NCBI RefSeq assembly: GCF_029537485.1
Contig: NZ_JARPUS010000009.1
Span: forward strand, 1-64,000
From: Pseudomonas sp. GOM6
GTDB lineage: Bacteria > Pseudomonadota > Gammaproteobacteria > Pseudomonadales > Pseudomonadaceae
DNA: 64,000 nt
Direction of reading: 5' to 3'
Part shown: piece by piece, positions 36,463-45,366 of the stretch
How positions within the stretch are numbered: the stretch's first letter is position 1
How the letters are laid out: each line of letters starts with the position of its first letter
Notes under the pieces: generated by a model
What the model was told of the DNA's origin: nothing
What the model saw: only the letters and a program-made list of their open reading frames with translations
The model's database searches: none
Translations under genes and position numbers: made by a program

Positions 36463-38727
36463 TCAGCTGACCAGCTCCAGTGCTGTCGCGGCTTCGTTGA
36501 GGCCGACGGCGCCGAGGAAGTCGTCGCCCCAGCGGCGGATGTCGTTGAAGGTGACGATGTCGAACAGTTCGCGTAGCCGCGCCTGGGCTTCGGCCTTGGG
36601 CAGGTTGAGAGCCAGGTAGCAGGTCTGGGTCAGGTCCACCGGGTCGTGTGGGTTGGTCAGCAGCGCACCCTTGAGCTCGGCGGCTGCACCGGCGAATTCC
36701 GACAGCACCAGCACGCCACTGCCGCCGAGCAGGCCCTGGGCGGCGACAAATTCCTTGGCCACCAGGTTGAGGCCGTCGCGCAGCGGAGTGATCCACATCA
36801 CGTCGGCCATGGCATACCAGGCGCTGACCTCCTCGAAGGGCAGGCTGCGGAAGAAGAACTGCAACGGCGTCCAGCCGATGCGGGCGAAGCGCCCGTTGAT
36901 GCGGCCCACGGCCTGCTCGATCTGGCTCTGCAGCTCGTCATAGATGGTCATTTCCTTGGCCGCCGGCACGCACACCGTCACCAGGGTGACCTTGCCGAGC
37001 AGCTCGGGATTGTCCGCCAGCAGGCGCTCATAGGCGTTGAGCTTCTCCAGGATGCCCTTGGTGTAGTCGAGGCGCTCTACCGAAAGGATCAGCTTGACCC
37101 CGCTGAGCTCCTCGCGCAGACGTGCCATCAGTTCCTGAATCTTCGGCGCCTGCAGGGCACTGCTTACCCGCTCGATATCCAGACCGACCGGGTGGGCGCC
37201 GAGCTTGACCGTGCGTGTGCCGGTGTCCAGGGCGGTGGTCATGCGTTCCAGGCCCACGGCGCAGCCGTAGGTAAGAAAGCGGGGCGCGCAGTTCTGCCGG
37301 TCGAGGGTCTTGAGCGGGAATACGCCGCGCGCCACATCGACGAAGTTCTCCACCTGGCGTGGAATATGGAAGCCGATGTAGTCGCACTGCAGCAGGCTGC
37401 CAACGATCTGCCGGCGCCAGGGCACCACGTTGAAGACATCGGCAGACGGGAAGTAGGTGTGGTGGAAGAAGGCGATGCGCAGGTCCGGCCGCAGTTCACG
37501 CAGGTAGGCCGGCACCATCCACAGGTTGTAGTCGTGCAGCCAGACCACGGCACCTTCGGCGGCTTCCAGGGCGGTACGTTCGGCGAAGGCGCGGTTGACC
37601 TCGCAGAAAACCTGCCAGTCGTCCTCGTTGAAGCTGGCGCGCTCCCAGAAGGTGTGCAGGGTCGGCCAGAAGGCTTCCTTGGAGAAGCGTTTGTAGAAGA
37701 TGTCGACCTTTTCCTTGCTCAGCGGCACCCGTGCAGCGGTCAGCTTCGGGTAGCGCTCGGCATCCACCGTGGTATGGGTGTCGAAGGTTTCCTGGTTGTC
37801 CTCTTCATGGACGGCCCAGGCCACCCAGGAACCTTTTCGGCCGTCGGCGAAGAAACTCAGCAGGGTCGGGATGATGCCGTTGGGCGAAGTTGGGCGACGG
37901 CGCTGCAGCTTGCCGTCCTTGCCACGGTATTCCTCGTAGGGCAGGCGATGGTAGACGATCACCAGGTCGGCTTTGCCGGGCTGTGCGGCCTGGCGTCGTT
38001 CGGCGGCGATGCCGTGCTCGCCAAGGAAGCCGAAGTGGGCGAAGGCTTCGAGAATGCCGCCGCAACCCGTGCGAGTCGCGTGCAGGGTGCGCGAATGATG
38101 ACGGGTGGCTTGCAGCAGTCCGGGTTCGGAGGCGCCGACGCAAACGCCTTTGAAGGTGGCGCTGAGCATGGACAGGTCATTCAGGGTGTCGCCGGCGGCC
38201 AGTACCTGGTCGTGCTCCAGGCCCAGCCAGTCGGCCAGTGCCTGCAGGCTAGAGCCTTTGTTCACGCCGCGCGGGAGGAAGTCGAGGTAAAGGTCGGCGG
38301 AATACAGCAGGTCGCAGTCCAGTTCGTCGGCGATGGCGCGCAGGGCCGGGTCGGCGGCGCGCTGCGGGGTACAGAAATAGGAGCAGCGGCGGGCCTGGGG
38401 GACGTCCTGGCGTTCCAGATCAGGGAAGTCGGCCAGGGCCTGGGCCACCTGCGACTCACCGGGCCAGCGCAAGTCGATCTGCCCTTGTAGCGGTTGCAGG
38501 GGCTGCAGGGTGTGGCCGTCGTAGAGGCTGGCGCCGACGTCGGCAATGATGAAATCAGGTTGTGGCAGCGTCGGGTCGGCCAGCAGCGGCAGCACCGCTT
38601 CCAGGCTGCGCCCGGTGACGTAGGCGAGGCGGATTTCCGGATGGGCGACGATGGTCTGGTAGAGGCTGAGCCGGTCTTCCGGGGCCCCGGCGAGAAAGGT
38701 TCCGTCCAGATCGGTGGCGAGTAGCAT
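36463..38727 (-). CDS. ggpPS: Fused glucosylglycerol-phosphate phosphatase/synthase (GgpPS)
   Basis: 754 aa. Residues 1-250 are an HAD phosphatase (DLDGTF at 6-11; VLAAGDTLNDLSML near 180). From about 260 a GT20 glycosyltransferase follows: VVWLHDYNLWMVPAYLRELRP, AFFHHTYFPSADVF, CDYIGFHIPRQVENF, LSVERLDYTKGILEKL, and TPLRDGLNLVAKEFVAAQG. Phosphatase-first order and the GgpS-type segments SPNGIIPTLLSFF and SKEAFWPTLHTF separate it from OtsA and from OtsA-OtsB fusions. It makes glucosylglycerol from ADP-glucose and glycerol 3-phosphate, a salt-stress osmolyte. It is a single gene, 84 bases after an MFS transporter gene on the same strand. A trehalose-phosphate role is the alternative, less likely. 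Confidence 0.88.
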   Translation of the reverse strand: MLLATDLDGTFLAGAPEDRLSLYQTIVAHPEIRLAYVTGRSLEAVLPLLADPTLPQPDFIIADVGASLYDGHTLQPLQPLQGQIDLRWPGESQVAQALADFPDLERQDVPQARRCSYFCTPQRAADPALRAIADELDCDLLYSADLYLDFLPRGVNKGSSLQALADWLGLEHDQVLAAGDTLNDLSMLSATFKGVCVGASEPGLLQATRHHSRTLHATRTGCGGILEAFAHFGFLGEHGIAAERRQAAQPGKADLVIVYHRLPYEEYRGKDGKLQRRRPTSPNGIIPTLLSFFADGRKGSWVAWAVHEEDNQETFDTHTTVDAERYPKLTAARVPLSKEKVDIFYKRFSKEAFWPTLHTFWERASFNEDDWQVFCEVNRAFAERTALEAAEGAVVWLHDYNLWMVPAYLRELRPDLRIAFFHHTYFPSADVFNVVPWRRQIVGSLLQCDYIGFHIPRQVENFVDVARGVFPLKTLDRQNCAPRFLTYGCAVGLERMTTALDTGTRTVKLGAHPVGLDIERVSSALQAPKIQELMARLREELSGVKLILSVERLDYTKGILEKLNAYERLLADNPELLGKVTLVTVCVPAAKEMTIYDELQSQIEQAVGRINGRFARIGWTPLQFFFRSLPFEEVSAWYAMADVMWITPLRDGLNLVAKEFVAAQGLLGGSGVLVLSEFAGAAAELKGALLTNPHDPVDLTQTCYLALNLPKAEAQARLRELFDIVTFNDIRRWGDDFLGAVGLNEAATALELVS

Positions 38728-38811
38728 GGCATGTTTCTCCAGAGTGGCCGGTGGGCCAGGTTCTGGCTGCTTGGGATAGGCTCCGGGCCTTGCCGAAGCA
38801 GCCTTAGGACG

Positions 38812-40059
38812 TCAGGGAGACGTGTTTTCGGGGTGCTCCTGTGGTGGGGCATCGGGCATCAGCTCGAGTACGGTCGGGCTGGTGCGTAGCATGGGCATGA
38901 AGTGGGCCTGTTCACCGCTGACCAGGTCGCTGACATGACGCATGCGGTACAGGGCATAGGCGGCCAGGGGGGCGAGGGACAGGGCGAAATACATGGGCAA
39001 TGCCGGCGCGCCAAAATGCTGCATCAACGCCCCGGCCAACAGCGGCCCACAGGCCGCGCCAATACCGTTGACCAGCAGCAGGCTGGCCGAGCCGGAGAGG
39101 ATCTCGTCGGGTTGCAGTTGGTCGATCAGCAGCGCCACGCCCAGGGGGTAGATGGCGAACGACAGGCCGCCAAACAGGAAGAACAGGCTGATCAGCAGTT
39201 GGCCGGGGGCGAGCAGGCTGATCGCGGCTGCGGTGACCACGGCCGCGCTCACTACCCAGAACAGAATCCAGCGCCGGTCGAGGCGGTCCGACAGCCAGCC
39301 AATCGGCCATTGCAGCAGGGCGCCGCCGAGAATGGTCATGGTCATCAATAACCCCACGCCGGCGGCATCGAAGCCGACCATGTCGGCATAGGCCGGCGCC
39401 ATGCCCCAGAAGCCGCTGAGCGCCAGGCCGGACAGTGCCGAGGCGGTCAACGCCAGTGGCGCGATGCCGAACAGCTGACGCAGGTTGCTGTTCGGCGTTT
39501 CCGGCAGGCTGGGCTGCATCTGGCGGGTCAGGGTCACCGGCATCAGTGCCGAGACGATGAACATGCCGGCCACGGCAAACAGGGCGAAGCCGAGGGTGGG
39601 GTCGAAGCGCAGCAGCTGCTGGCCGAGGGCCAGGGCACCGAGGTTGACGGCCATGTACAGGGCGAAGATGCCCCCCCGGTTTTCGCTGCTGGCGCGGGCG
39701 TTGAGCCAGCTCTCGATGACCATGTACAGGCAGATCAACGCTACGCCGTAGAGCACGCGCAGCACCACCCAGACCCAGGGATGGACGATCAGGACGTGGA
39801 GCAGGGCGCAGATGCACGCTAGTGCGGCGCAGAAGGCGAAGGCGCGGATATGGCCGACGCGGCGGATCAGCGGGCTGCCGACCCAGTTACCGATGAAGTA
39901 GCCGGTAAAGTAGCCGGACATCATCAGCCCGAGCAGGGTCGTCGAGTACCCTTCCGCCGCCCCCTTCAAGGTGAGCAACGTATTGAGCAGGCCATTGCCG
40001 AGCAGAAGCAGTGCGACTCCGCTCAGCAGAGAGCTGATGGGTGCGATATGAGGCCACAT
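38812..40059 (-). CDS. MFS transporter (YcaD/UMF-like)
   Basis: 415 aa with 12 hydrophobic segments. The start region GVALLLLGNGLLNTLLTLKGAAEGYSTTLLGLMMSGYFTGYFIG and the loop VLYGVALICLYMVIESWLNARA are characteristic of the YcaD-like group of major facilitator proteins, whose substrates are unknown. It precedes the GgpPS gene by 84 bases on the same strand, so cotranscription is possible; a glucosylglycerol or glycerol link would be speculation. ATG at 40059. Confidence 0.85.
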   Translation of the reverse strand: MWPHIAPISSLLSGVALLLLGNGLLNTLLTLKGAAEGYSTTLLGLMMSGYFTGYFIGNWVGSPLIRRVGHIRAFAFCAALACICALLHVLIVHPWVWVVLRVLYGVALICLYMVIESWLNARASSENRGGIFALYMAVNLGALALGQQLLRFDPTLGFALFAVAGMFIVSALMPVTLTRQMQPSLPETPNSNLRQLFGIAPLALTASALSGLALSGFWGMAPAYADMVGFDAAGVGLLMTMTILGGALLQWPIGWLSDRLDRRWILFWVVSAAVVTAAAISLLAPGQLLISLFFLFGGLSFAIYPLGVALLIDQLQPDEILSGSASLLLVNGIGAACGPLLAGALMQHFGAPALPMYFALSLAPLAAYALYRMRHVSDLVSGEQAHFMPMLRTSPTVLELMPDAPPQEHPENTSP

Positions 40060-40241
40060 GCTTTTTACCCTAGGGAAAGTGAGCCTTTATGGCAACCCTG
40101 GGTGCCGGATGGTTCAACCTAATTGGCTGATTTCAATGAACTAAATTAATTGCTTAGCTTTCGATTGTTTTTGCCGGGGTGGCGGGTCGAGGTACGCATG
40201 ATCGGCGTTATGCTGAGCGGGGTGTATTTGAGGTCTTTGCC

Positions 40242-40655
40242 ATGCTGGTGATATCCAACAGCGTTCATTTGCCGGATGCCGAGGTCGAGTTGACGGCCAT
40301 TCGGGCCCAGGGTGCCGGTGGGCAGAACGTCAACAAGGTCTCCAGCGCCGTGCATCTGCGTTTCGAAAGCCAGGCCTCGTCCCTGCCTCCGTTCTACAAG
40401 GAGCGCCTGTTGGCGATGCGTGACAGCCGCATCACCGAGGGCGGCGTAGTCATCATCAAGGCCCAGCAATACCGCACCCAGGAGCAGAATCGTGCCGATG
40501 CGCTGGAGCGTCTGGCCGAGCTGATCCGTGCGGCCGGCAAGACCGAGAAAGCGCGGCGCCCGACCAAACCGACGCTGGGCTCGAAAAAGCGCCGCTTGGA
40601 GGGCAAGGCCAAGCGTGGTGCGATCAAGGCCGGGCGCGGCAAGGTGGACTTCTAA
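40242..40655 (+). CDS. arfB: Alternative ribosome-rescue factor B (YaeJ)
   Basis: 137 aa. The GGQ peptidyl-tRNA hydrolysis motif is at residues 26-28 (RAQGAGGQNVNKVSSAVHLRF). The C-terminal tail is a lysine/arginine-rich extension (GSKKRRLEGKAKRGAIKAGR), which inserts in the empty mRNA channel of stalled ribosomes. It releases nascent chains when no stop codon is available, as a back-up to tmRNA. Start set at ATG 40242 (MLVISNSVHLPDAE), the normal family start; the upstream in-frame extension has no support. Confidence 0.95.
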   Translation: MLVISNSVHLPDAEVELTAIRAQGAGGQNVNKVSSAVHLRFESQASSLPPFYKERLLAMRDSRITEGGVVIIKAQQYRTQEQNRADALERLAELIRAAGKTEKARRPTKPTLGSKKRRLEGKAKRGAIKAGRGKVDF

Positions 40656-40704
40656 AAGGCACCGGCATAGCCTCTGGCCATCACTCTCCTGTGGAACCGC
40701 TGGC

Positions 40705-41670
40705 ATGAACGATCCCTTCCAGGCCGACAGCGCCGTGTACAAGACCCTGCTGGAGTCGACCAAGGCCATTCCCTGGAAAATCGACTGGGCCAGCATGACC
40801 TTCGCCTATATCGGTCCGCAGATCGAACCCTTGCTGGGCTGGACCCAGCAAAGCTGGATCAGCGCCAATGACTGGGCCGAGCGCATTCACGAAGAAGATC
40901 GCGAGCGGGTCGTGAATTTCTGCATCGCCCAATCGCAGAGCGGTATCGACCACGAGGCCGACTACCGCGCGCTGACCGCCGACGGCCGCTACGTGTGGAT
41001 TCGTGACGTGGTGCATGTGTTGCGCAACGCCGCCGGCGAGACGGAGGCACTGGTCGGCTTCATGTTCGATATCAGCGAGCGCAAGAAAACCGAGGAGCAG
41101 TTGCTGGCGCTGCAAAAGCAGCTCGAGGAGTACTCCTACAAGGACGGCCTGACCGGCATCAACAACCGGCGCATGTTCGACTCGGTACTGGACGTGGAAT
41201 GGGCCAGCGCCCAGCGTAGCCGACGCCCGTTGTCACTGATCCTGCTGGATATCGACTTCTTCAAGCAGTTCAATGACCACTATGGCCATATCCAGGGTGA
41301 CGATTGCCTGCGACGGGTCGCCGAGGCGCTGGAGGCGGCGGCCGTCCGTCCGCGCGACTGCGTGGCGCGTTTCGGTGGCGAGGAGTTCGTGCTGGTGCTG
41401 CCGGAGACGGATGCCGAGTCGGCCAAGCAGATCGCCGAACGCTGTCGCAAGCTGGTCGGCCACCTGCGTATCCCTCACGAACAGTCGAAGGTGGCCCAGT
41501 TGCTGACCCTGAGTCTGGGTGTCGGCACCATCATTCCCGAAGCGCACGACTCACCACTGGACTTCATCGAGGCGGTCGATCGCCTGCTCTATCAGGCCAA
41601 GCAGCAGGGGCGCGACCGTCTGTTGCAGGGGCACTGCAGTACTGGGGAGGAAGGGGCCTGTCAGGCGTAG
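40705..41670 (+). CDS. PAS-GGDEF diguanylate cyclase
   Basis: 321 aa, soluble. A PAS domain (about 15-125, ending ETEALVGFMFDISERKKTEEQ) precedes a short coiled linker and a GGDEF domain (about 145-310). The active motif is GGEEF (224-228) and a complete product-inhibition site RPRD (215-218) stands five residues before it, so the enzyme should make cyclic di-GMP and be feedback-inhibited. Also visible: DGLTGINNRRMFD and DIDFFKQFNDHYGH. The signal seen by the PAS domain is unknown. ATG 40705 follows arfB by 50 bases. Confidence 0.93.
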   Translation: MNDPFQADSAVYKTLLESTKAIPWKIDWASMTFAYIGPQIEPLLGWTQQSWISANDWAERIHEEDRERVVNFCIAQSQSGIDHEADYRALTADGRYVWIRDVVHVLRNAAGETEALVGFMFDISERKKTEEQLLALQKQLEEYSYKDGLTGINNRRMFDSVLDVEWASAQRSRRPLSLILLDIDFFKQFNDHYGHIQGDDCLRRVAEALEAAAVRPRDCVARFGGEEFVLVLPETDAESAKQIAERCRKLVGHLRIPHEQSKVAQLLTLSLGVGTIIPEAHDSPLDFIEAVDRLLYQAKQQGRDRLLQGHCSTGEEGACQA

Positions 41671-41695
41671 AGCGGTGTTCCCTCTGACAGATCAG

Positions 41696-41776
41696 CGGGT
41701 ACGCATAATGGAGTATCCGCGGGGCCTGGCTGCCAGCGAATGCTTGGCTGCTGGCAGGCAGGCCCCGAGCGGATAC
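41696..41776. ncRNA. Long hairpin with an alternative partner, candidate RNA or mobile repeat
   Basis: Bases 41713-41776 fold into a 24-pair hairpin: GTATCCGC/GCGGATAC, GGGGCCTG/CAGGCCCC and CTGCCAGC/GCTGGCAG, broken only by one mismatch and a two-base bulge, with a 12-base loop. GCGGGTAC at 41696-41703 can pair with the same GTATCCGC arm, so a small upstream hairpin would compete with the long one. No known RNA family recognised; it lies in the gene-free space between convergent genes. Confidence 0.45.
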
Positions 41777-41914
41777 TTAACGTGGCGTGGGTCTCCCGAA
41801 AACTCGGCTGGAAGATTCACGCCAGGCATAGCTGCGGCGCTCTTGGCGGCGCCTTGATGGTTCCCTCCCAGGAACAGCTCAACTCTTCTGCGGAGCCTTG
41901 ATTCTTCCGTGTGC

Positions 41915-41939
41915 AACCGGGGAAGGGTTTTCCCCGGTT
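41915..41939. terminator. Stem-loop, possible terminator
   Basis: AACCGGGGA / TCCCCGGTT perfect nine-pair stem with a seven-base loop, but only a poor T-run. It lies between the cyclase gene and the convergent amidohydrolase operon. Confidence 0.55.
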
Positions 41940-41953
41940 GATCTGCACTTGTC

Positions 41954-41978
41954 GTAGCCCGGATTGCATCCGGGCTAC
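41954..41978. repeat. GTAGCCCGGAT palindromic repeat
   Basis: GTAGCCCGGATTGCATCCGGGCTAC folds on itself (GTAGCCCGGAT paired with ATCCGGGCTAC); same family as at 15165-15222. The remainder of the 41671-42014 gap shows no gene. Confidence 0.9.
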
Positions 41979-42014
41979 GTTGTTGTAGTGCGGGTGCGCG
42001 CCGCGTATCCGCAG

Positions 42015-43805
42015 TCAGGCGGTGACTGGCTGGAAAGCGCGAGCAGCTTCGGCGCGGGGTAGTACATCGCGGCCTTCGAGGAAACGGCCGTAGCTCTGGA
42101 CTTTGCCCAGATCGTCCGGGTACTCCTGGCCGCGGCGGTAGGCGATGCGACCGTTGATCAGCGTCGCCTCGACCGCCGCGTCGTTACGCTTGACCACCCG
42201 CTCCAGGCCGAGCACTTCCATGGGCGCCTCGCTGATCTCGTCCAGTTCGTCGGTGAGTCCCTCGGGGTTGATCAGCACCAGGTCGGCGCGGTCGCCGACG
42301 CGGATATAGCCGGCGTCTACGCCGATGAAGTCTGCCAGCTCGCCGCTGCAGCGGCGCACGGCCTGGCCCGGCTCCATGAACGGTGTGCCGGCAATCTCTG
42401 CATCACGCACGTACTTGAGAAAGCGCAGCGGGAAGTTGTACTGGGCGATGGAGCGCAGGTGCGCCCCGGAGTCGGCGAAGCCGGGATGGGTCCACGGGCT
42501 GGACAGCAGCTTGTGCATCACCGGCAGGCGCTGGTTGCCGTAGCAGGTGCTCCACTTCAGCGCCTCGCGGTACTGGCAGGCCAGCTCGAAGTAAGCGTCC
42601 ACCGCGTCCAGGCCGCGGGCCTGGCCGAGCTGTTTGAAGTTCTTGCCGACCATCGAAGCGTCCGGGCACTCGGTCACCCAACAGTCGGAAAAGTCGCGAT
42701 GCCACAGGCCCTTGGTGAGGATGGCCTTGACCTGTTTCTTGAACAGGGCACGGAATTCCGGCTCCTTGACCTTGGCGTAGAGCTCGTCCGGATCCTTGAT
42801 GTCGCGCAGGATCTCGCCGGCGCCGAACTCCTCGAAGGCGTTCACATTGAGCCCTTCCAGGCGCAGGGTGAACGGTGCCGGCAGGGTCTGCCAGCGGAAG
42901 TGCCCGCGCAGCACGGTGTTCGCCAGCCAGCCGGAGAGGCGGGTGAAGCGGTGCAGCAGCGGCTGCGACTTCAGGTCCAGCGCCGTGAGCATGGTGCACT
43001 TGAGCGGTTTGCGGAACCAGCCGTGGGCCTGCCAGAGGAAGGCGAATACGTTGACCTTGGTCACCGCGTTGGGCGCGCCCTGCAGCACCGCGCCACGGCG
43101 GCGGAGGATGGCGAACAGGCGCGAGAACTCCTTCCAGCTGGCGAAGGTCGAGGGCAGCGGGCTGGACCAGGCACGGTCGCCGTCCATCTTGTCCAGACGC
43201 GTGGTCATCACCGACAGGCCGATGCAGCCGGCGTCCAGCGCCTCTTCCAGCAGCTGCTCCATGCGCTGCAGCTCCGCTTCGGTCGGTTTGATCTTGCTGG
43301 TGGCACGCTCCAGTCCCATCACCGCCACGCGCAACTCGGAGTGGCCGAGGAAGGAGCTGACGTTGGGGCCCAGCGCCAGCTGGTCGTAGAAGGCGCGGTA
43401 ACCGGCGGCGTCGCGCCAGGTTTTCTTCTCCTGCAGGATCGGCAGTACGTATTCGCGCGGCACGGCTTCGACACGGGTGAACAGATCCGAGCAGTCCTCG
43501 GCGTCGGCCAGCACCATGCTGATCGAGCAGGAGCCGATGGTCACGCTGGTGACGCCGTGGCGCACCGATTCCTTCAGCGCCGGCGCGGCGATCACTTCGG
43601 CGTCGTAGTGCGAGTGGATCTCCAGAAAGCCTGGAGTCACCCACTTGCCGGCAGCGTCGATCACCTCGGGGCAGCCGCTCTCGTCCAGCGGGCTGAGGCT
43701 GAGTACGTCGATGCGGCCGTCCTTGATACCAACATGGCGCAGGCTGCCGGGGGCGCCAGTGCCGTCGAAGTACAGGCCGTTCTTGATGATGATGTCGTAG
43801 CTCAT
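42015..43805 (-). CDS. D-aminoacylase/amidohydrolase-family protein
   Basis: 596 aa, related to N-acyl-D-amino-acid deacylases. Residues 1-60 hold the N-terminal beta-sandwich (MSYDIIIKNGLYFDGTGAPG), then the metal-binding PGFLEIHSHYDAEV with the H-x-H-like pair. Further on are EFGAGEILRD, the WTHPGFADSGAHLR aspartate region and the C-terminal VGDRADLVLINPEGL that closes the sandwich. It would hydrolyse an amide or cyclic amide. It is last gene of a five-gene operon; its ATG overlaps the stop of the TauE gene (ATGA). The start is at 43805, since the long upstream reading frame runs antisense-like through the neighbour. Confidence 0.88.
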   Translation of the reverse strand: MSYDIIIKNGLYFDGTGAPGSLRHVGIKDGRIDVLSLSPLDESGCPEVIDAAGKWVTPGFLEIHSHYDAEVIAAPALKESVRHGVTSVTIGSCSISMVLADAEDCSDLFTRVEAVPREYVLPILQEKKTWRDAAGYRAFYDQLALGPNVSSFLGHSELRVAVMGLERATSKIKPTEAELQRMEQLLEEALDAGCIGLSVMTTRLDKMDGDRAWSSPLPSTFASWKEFSRLFAILRRRGAVLQGAPNAVTKVNVFAFLWQAHGWFRKPLKCTMLTALDLKSQPLLHRFTRLSGWLANTVLRGHFRWQTLPAPFTLRLEGLNVNAFEEFGAGEILRDIKDPDELYAKVKEPEFRALFKKQVKAILTKGLWHRDFSDCWVTECPDASMVGKNFKQLGQARGLDAVDAYFELACQYREALKWSTCYGNQRLPVMHKLLSSPWTHPGFADSGAHLRSIAQYNFPLRFLKYVRDAEIAGTPFMEPGQAVRRCSGELADFIGVDAGYIRVGDRADLVLINPEGLTDELDEISEAPMEVLGLERVVKRNDAAVEATLINGRIAYRRGQEYPDDLGKVQSYGRFLEGRDVLPRAEAARAFQPVTA

Positions 43806-44542
43806 ACGAGTCTCCAGGGGGCCAGCAGCAGGGTGCCGGTGACCAGCAGCAGGATGTAGATGGCGATACGGAAATGGCGCTCGTCGAAACGCCGGTGCAG
43901 GCGCTCGCCCAGCCAGACGCCGAGCAGCAGCAGCGGGGCGTAGGTCGCGACCTGGGGCAGGGCCGGCAGCAGACGGCCGTCGAGCAGAAAAGCGATGGTC
44001 AGCAGGCTGTTGAGGGTGAACCACACCGTCACCAGGGTGGCGCGCAGGCGCGCCTTGTCCAGCGCGGTGCCGGCCAGGCCGTAGACCAGCAGCGGGCCGC
44101 CGGAGGCGAACAGGCCGTGGCTGAGACCGGCGCCCAGGGTGATGATGCGGGTCAGCCAGGCTGGCCGTACCGGCAGTGCGCTGGCATTGCGCAGGCGCCA
44201 CAGCTCGCGTCCGGCGAACCACAGCACCAGCGCGCCGAAGCCGACCTTGAGCGCCTGGGTGTCCAGGTGCGGCAGCAGCCAGTAGCCGAGCAGGGTGCCG
44301 GCGACCATGCCGGGCAGGATGGTGCCGAGTAGCAGGCGGCGGTCGATCATGCGCCAGTGGCGGCTGACCAGGTAGCCGGTCATGCAGATGTTCAGCGGCA
44401 CCAGTACCGGCAGCAACTGGTCGATCGGCAACAGCAAGGCACCCAGCGACAGGGCGATCACGATGCTGCCGAAGCCGGTGATGGCTTCCAGGGTGTAGGC
44501 CAGCAGGATGAAGCCGCCGAGGGCGTAGGGAGCGAATGCCAT
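43802..44542 (-). CDS. TauE/SafE-family membrane permease
   Basis: 246 aa, about eight hydrophobic segments. The family signature with two repeated halves is visible: LEAITGFGSIVIALSLGALLLPIDQLLP near the start and AGLSHGLFASGGPLLVYGLAG in the second half. Members export sulfite or organosulfonates or take up other anions. ATG at 44542 overlaps the SDR stop (TGATG); a GTG three bases upstream is possible. Presence in an operon with an amidohydrolase and a monooxygenase suggests handling of a sulfur-containing or anionic product. Confidence 0.88.
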   Translation of the reverse strand: MAFAPYALGGFILLAYTLEAITGFGSIVIALSLGALLLPIDQLLPVLVPLNICMTGYLVSRHWRMIDRRLLLGTILPGMVAGTLLGYWLLPHLDTQALKVGFGALVLWFAGRELWRLRNASALPVRPAWLTRIITLGAGLSHGLFASGGPLLVYGLAGTALDKARLRATLVTVWFTLNSLLTIAFLLDGRLLPALPQVATYAPLLLLGVWLGERLHRRFDERHFRIAIYILLLVTGTLLLAPWRLV

Positions 44543-45366
44543 CACGAGCGGGCCTCTGCGTCACCCAGCGCCAGGGCGGCGGGCGCCGGCAGTTCACCGG
44601 CGAAACGCTGGCTCATCTTGCGGTAGTACAGGCTCGGCGCGGCGCGCCAGAGCAGGCTGGCCAGCCAGCTGCCGCGATCCGGGAACAGGCGCTCGCGGCG
44701 CTCGTCCAGGCCTTTGATGATTTCACTGGCCATCCAGTCGGCGCCACGGATCTTGCCGATGGTCGAGCGTGCATGGCCGGCCGGCTTGCCATCGGCACCC
44801 AGGGCGTTGCGGTCGATGGGGGTGTCGAGAAAGCTCGGGTAGACCATCAGCGTGCCGATGCCGTCCTGCGCCAGTTCGGCGCGCAGGACTTCGAAGGACT
44901 GGCTCAGCGCGGCCTTGGCCGCGCAGTAGCCGGCGCGCCCGAGCACGGGCATCCAGCCGGCCATGGAGCCGATGGCGGCGACCTGGCCGCGGCTGGCGCG
45001 CAGCAGCGGCAGGGCGGTGAGGGTCAGCTCCAGCGGTGCGTGATAGTCCACGGCCATCACCTTGCGAAATACCGTCGGGTCGGTCTGTACGGTGGGCGAG
45101 CGGTGGGTGATGCCGGCGTTGTTGAGCAGCAGGTCGAGGCGGCCGAATACGTTGCGGCAGTGATCGATCAACTGCTGGTGCAGTGCCGGGTCCGTGATGT
45201 CGCCGGGGAGCGCCTCGACCCGGTCGCTGTTCAGTTCGGCCGCCCGTGCAGCGAGGCCGCTGGCGTCGATGTCGGTCAGCAGCAGGGCGTCGCCACGGGC
45301 GTGGCAGGCCTTGGCCAGTTCCCAGCCGAGGCCACTGGCGGCGCCAGTGATCAGTACGGTGCGCAT
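44542..45366 (-). CDS. Short-chain dehydrogenase/reductase
   Basis: 274 aa. VLITGAASGLGWELAKAC is the nucleotide-binding glycine motif; LLNNAGI follows; the catalytic triad is in AAIGSMAGW (Ser), and YCAAKAAL (Tyr and Lys). The C-terminus is longer than minimal SDRs. The substrate is likely an alcohol or ketone intermediate of this operon. Its ATG overlaps the stop of the BASS symporter gene by one base. Confidence 0.92.
   Translation of the reverse strand: MRTVLITGAASGLGWELAKACHARGDALLLTDIDASGLAARAAELNSDRVEALPGDITDPALHQQLIDHCRNVFGRLDLLLNNAGITHRSPTVQTDPTVFRKVMAVDYHAPLELTLTALPLLRASRGQVAAIGSMAGWMPVLGRAGYCAAKAALSQSFEVLRAELAQDGIGTLMVYPSFLDTPIDRNALGADGKPAGHARSTIGKIRGADWMASEIIKGLDERRERLFPDRGSWLASLLWRAAPSLYYRKMSQRFAGELPAPAALALGDAEARS

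Noticed and set aside
36463-38727. Trehalose synthase OtsA-OtsB fusion
   Set aside because: Domain order is phosphatase then synthase and internal segments resemble cyanobacterial GgpS, so GgpPS is preferred.
42015-44597. 860-aa reading frame on the minus strand
   Set aside because: Only the part from 43805 on is the amidohydrolase; the upstream 260 residues are an Arg/Pro/Gln-rich shadow of the TauE gene.
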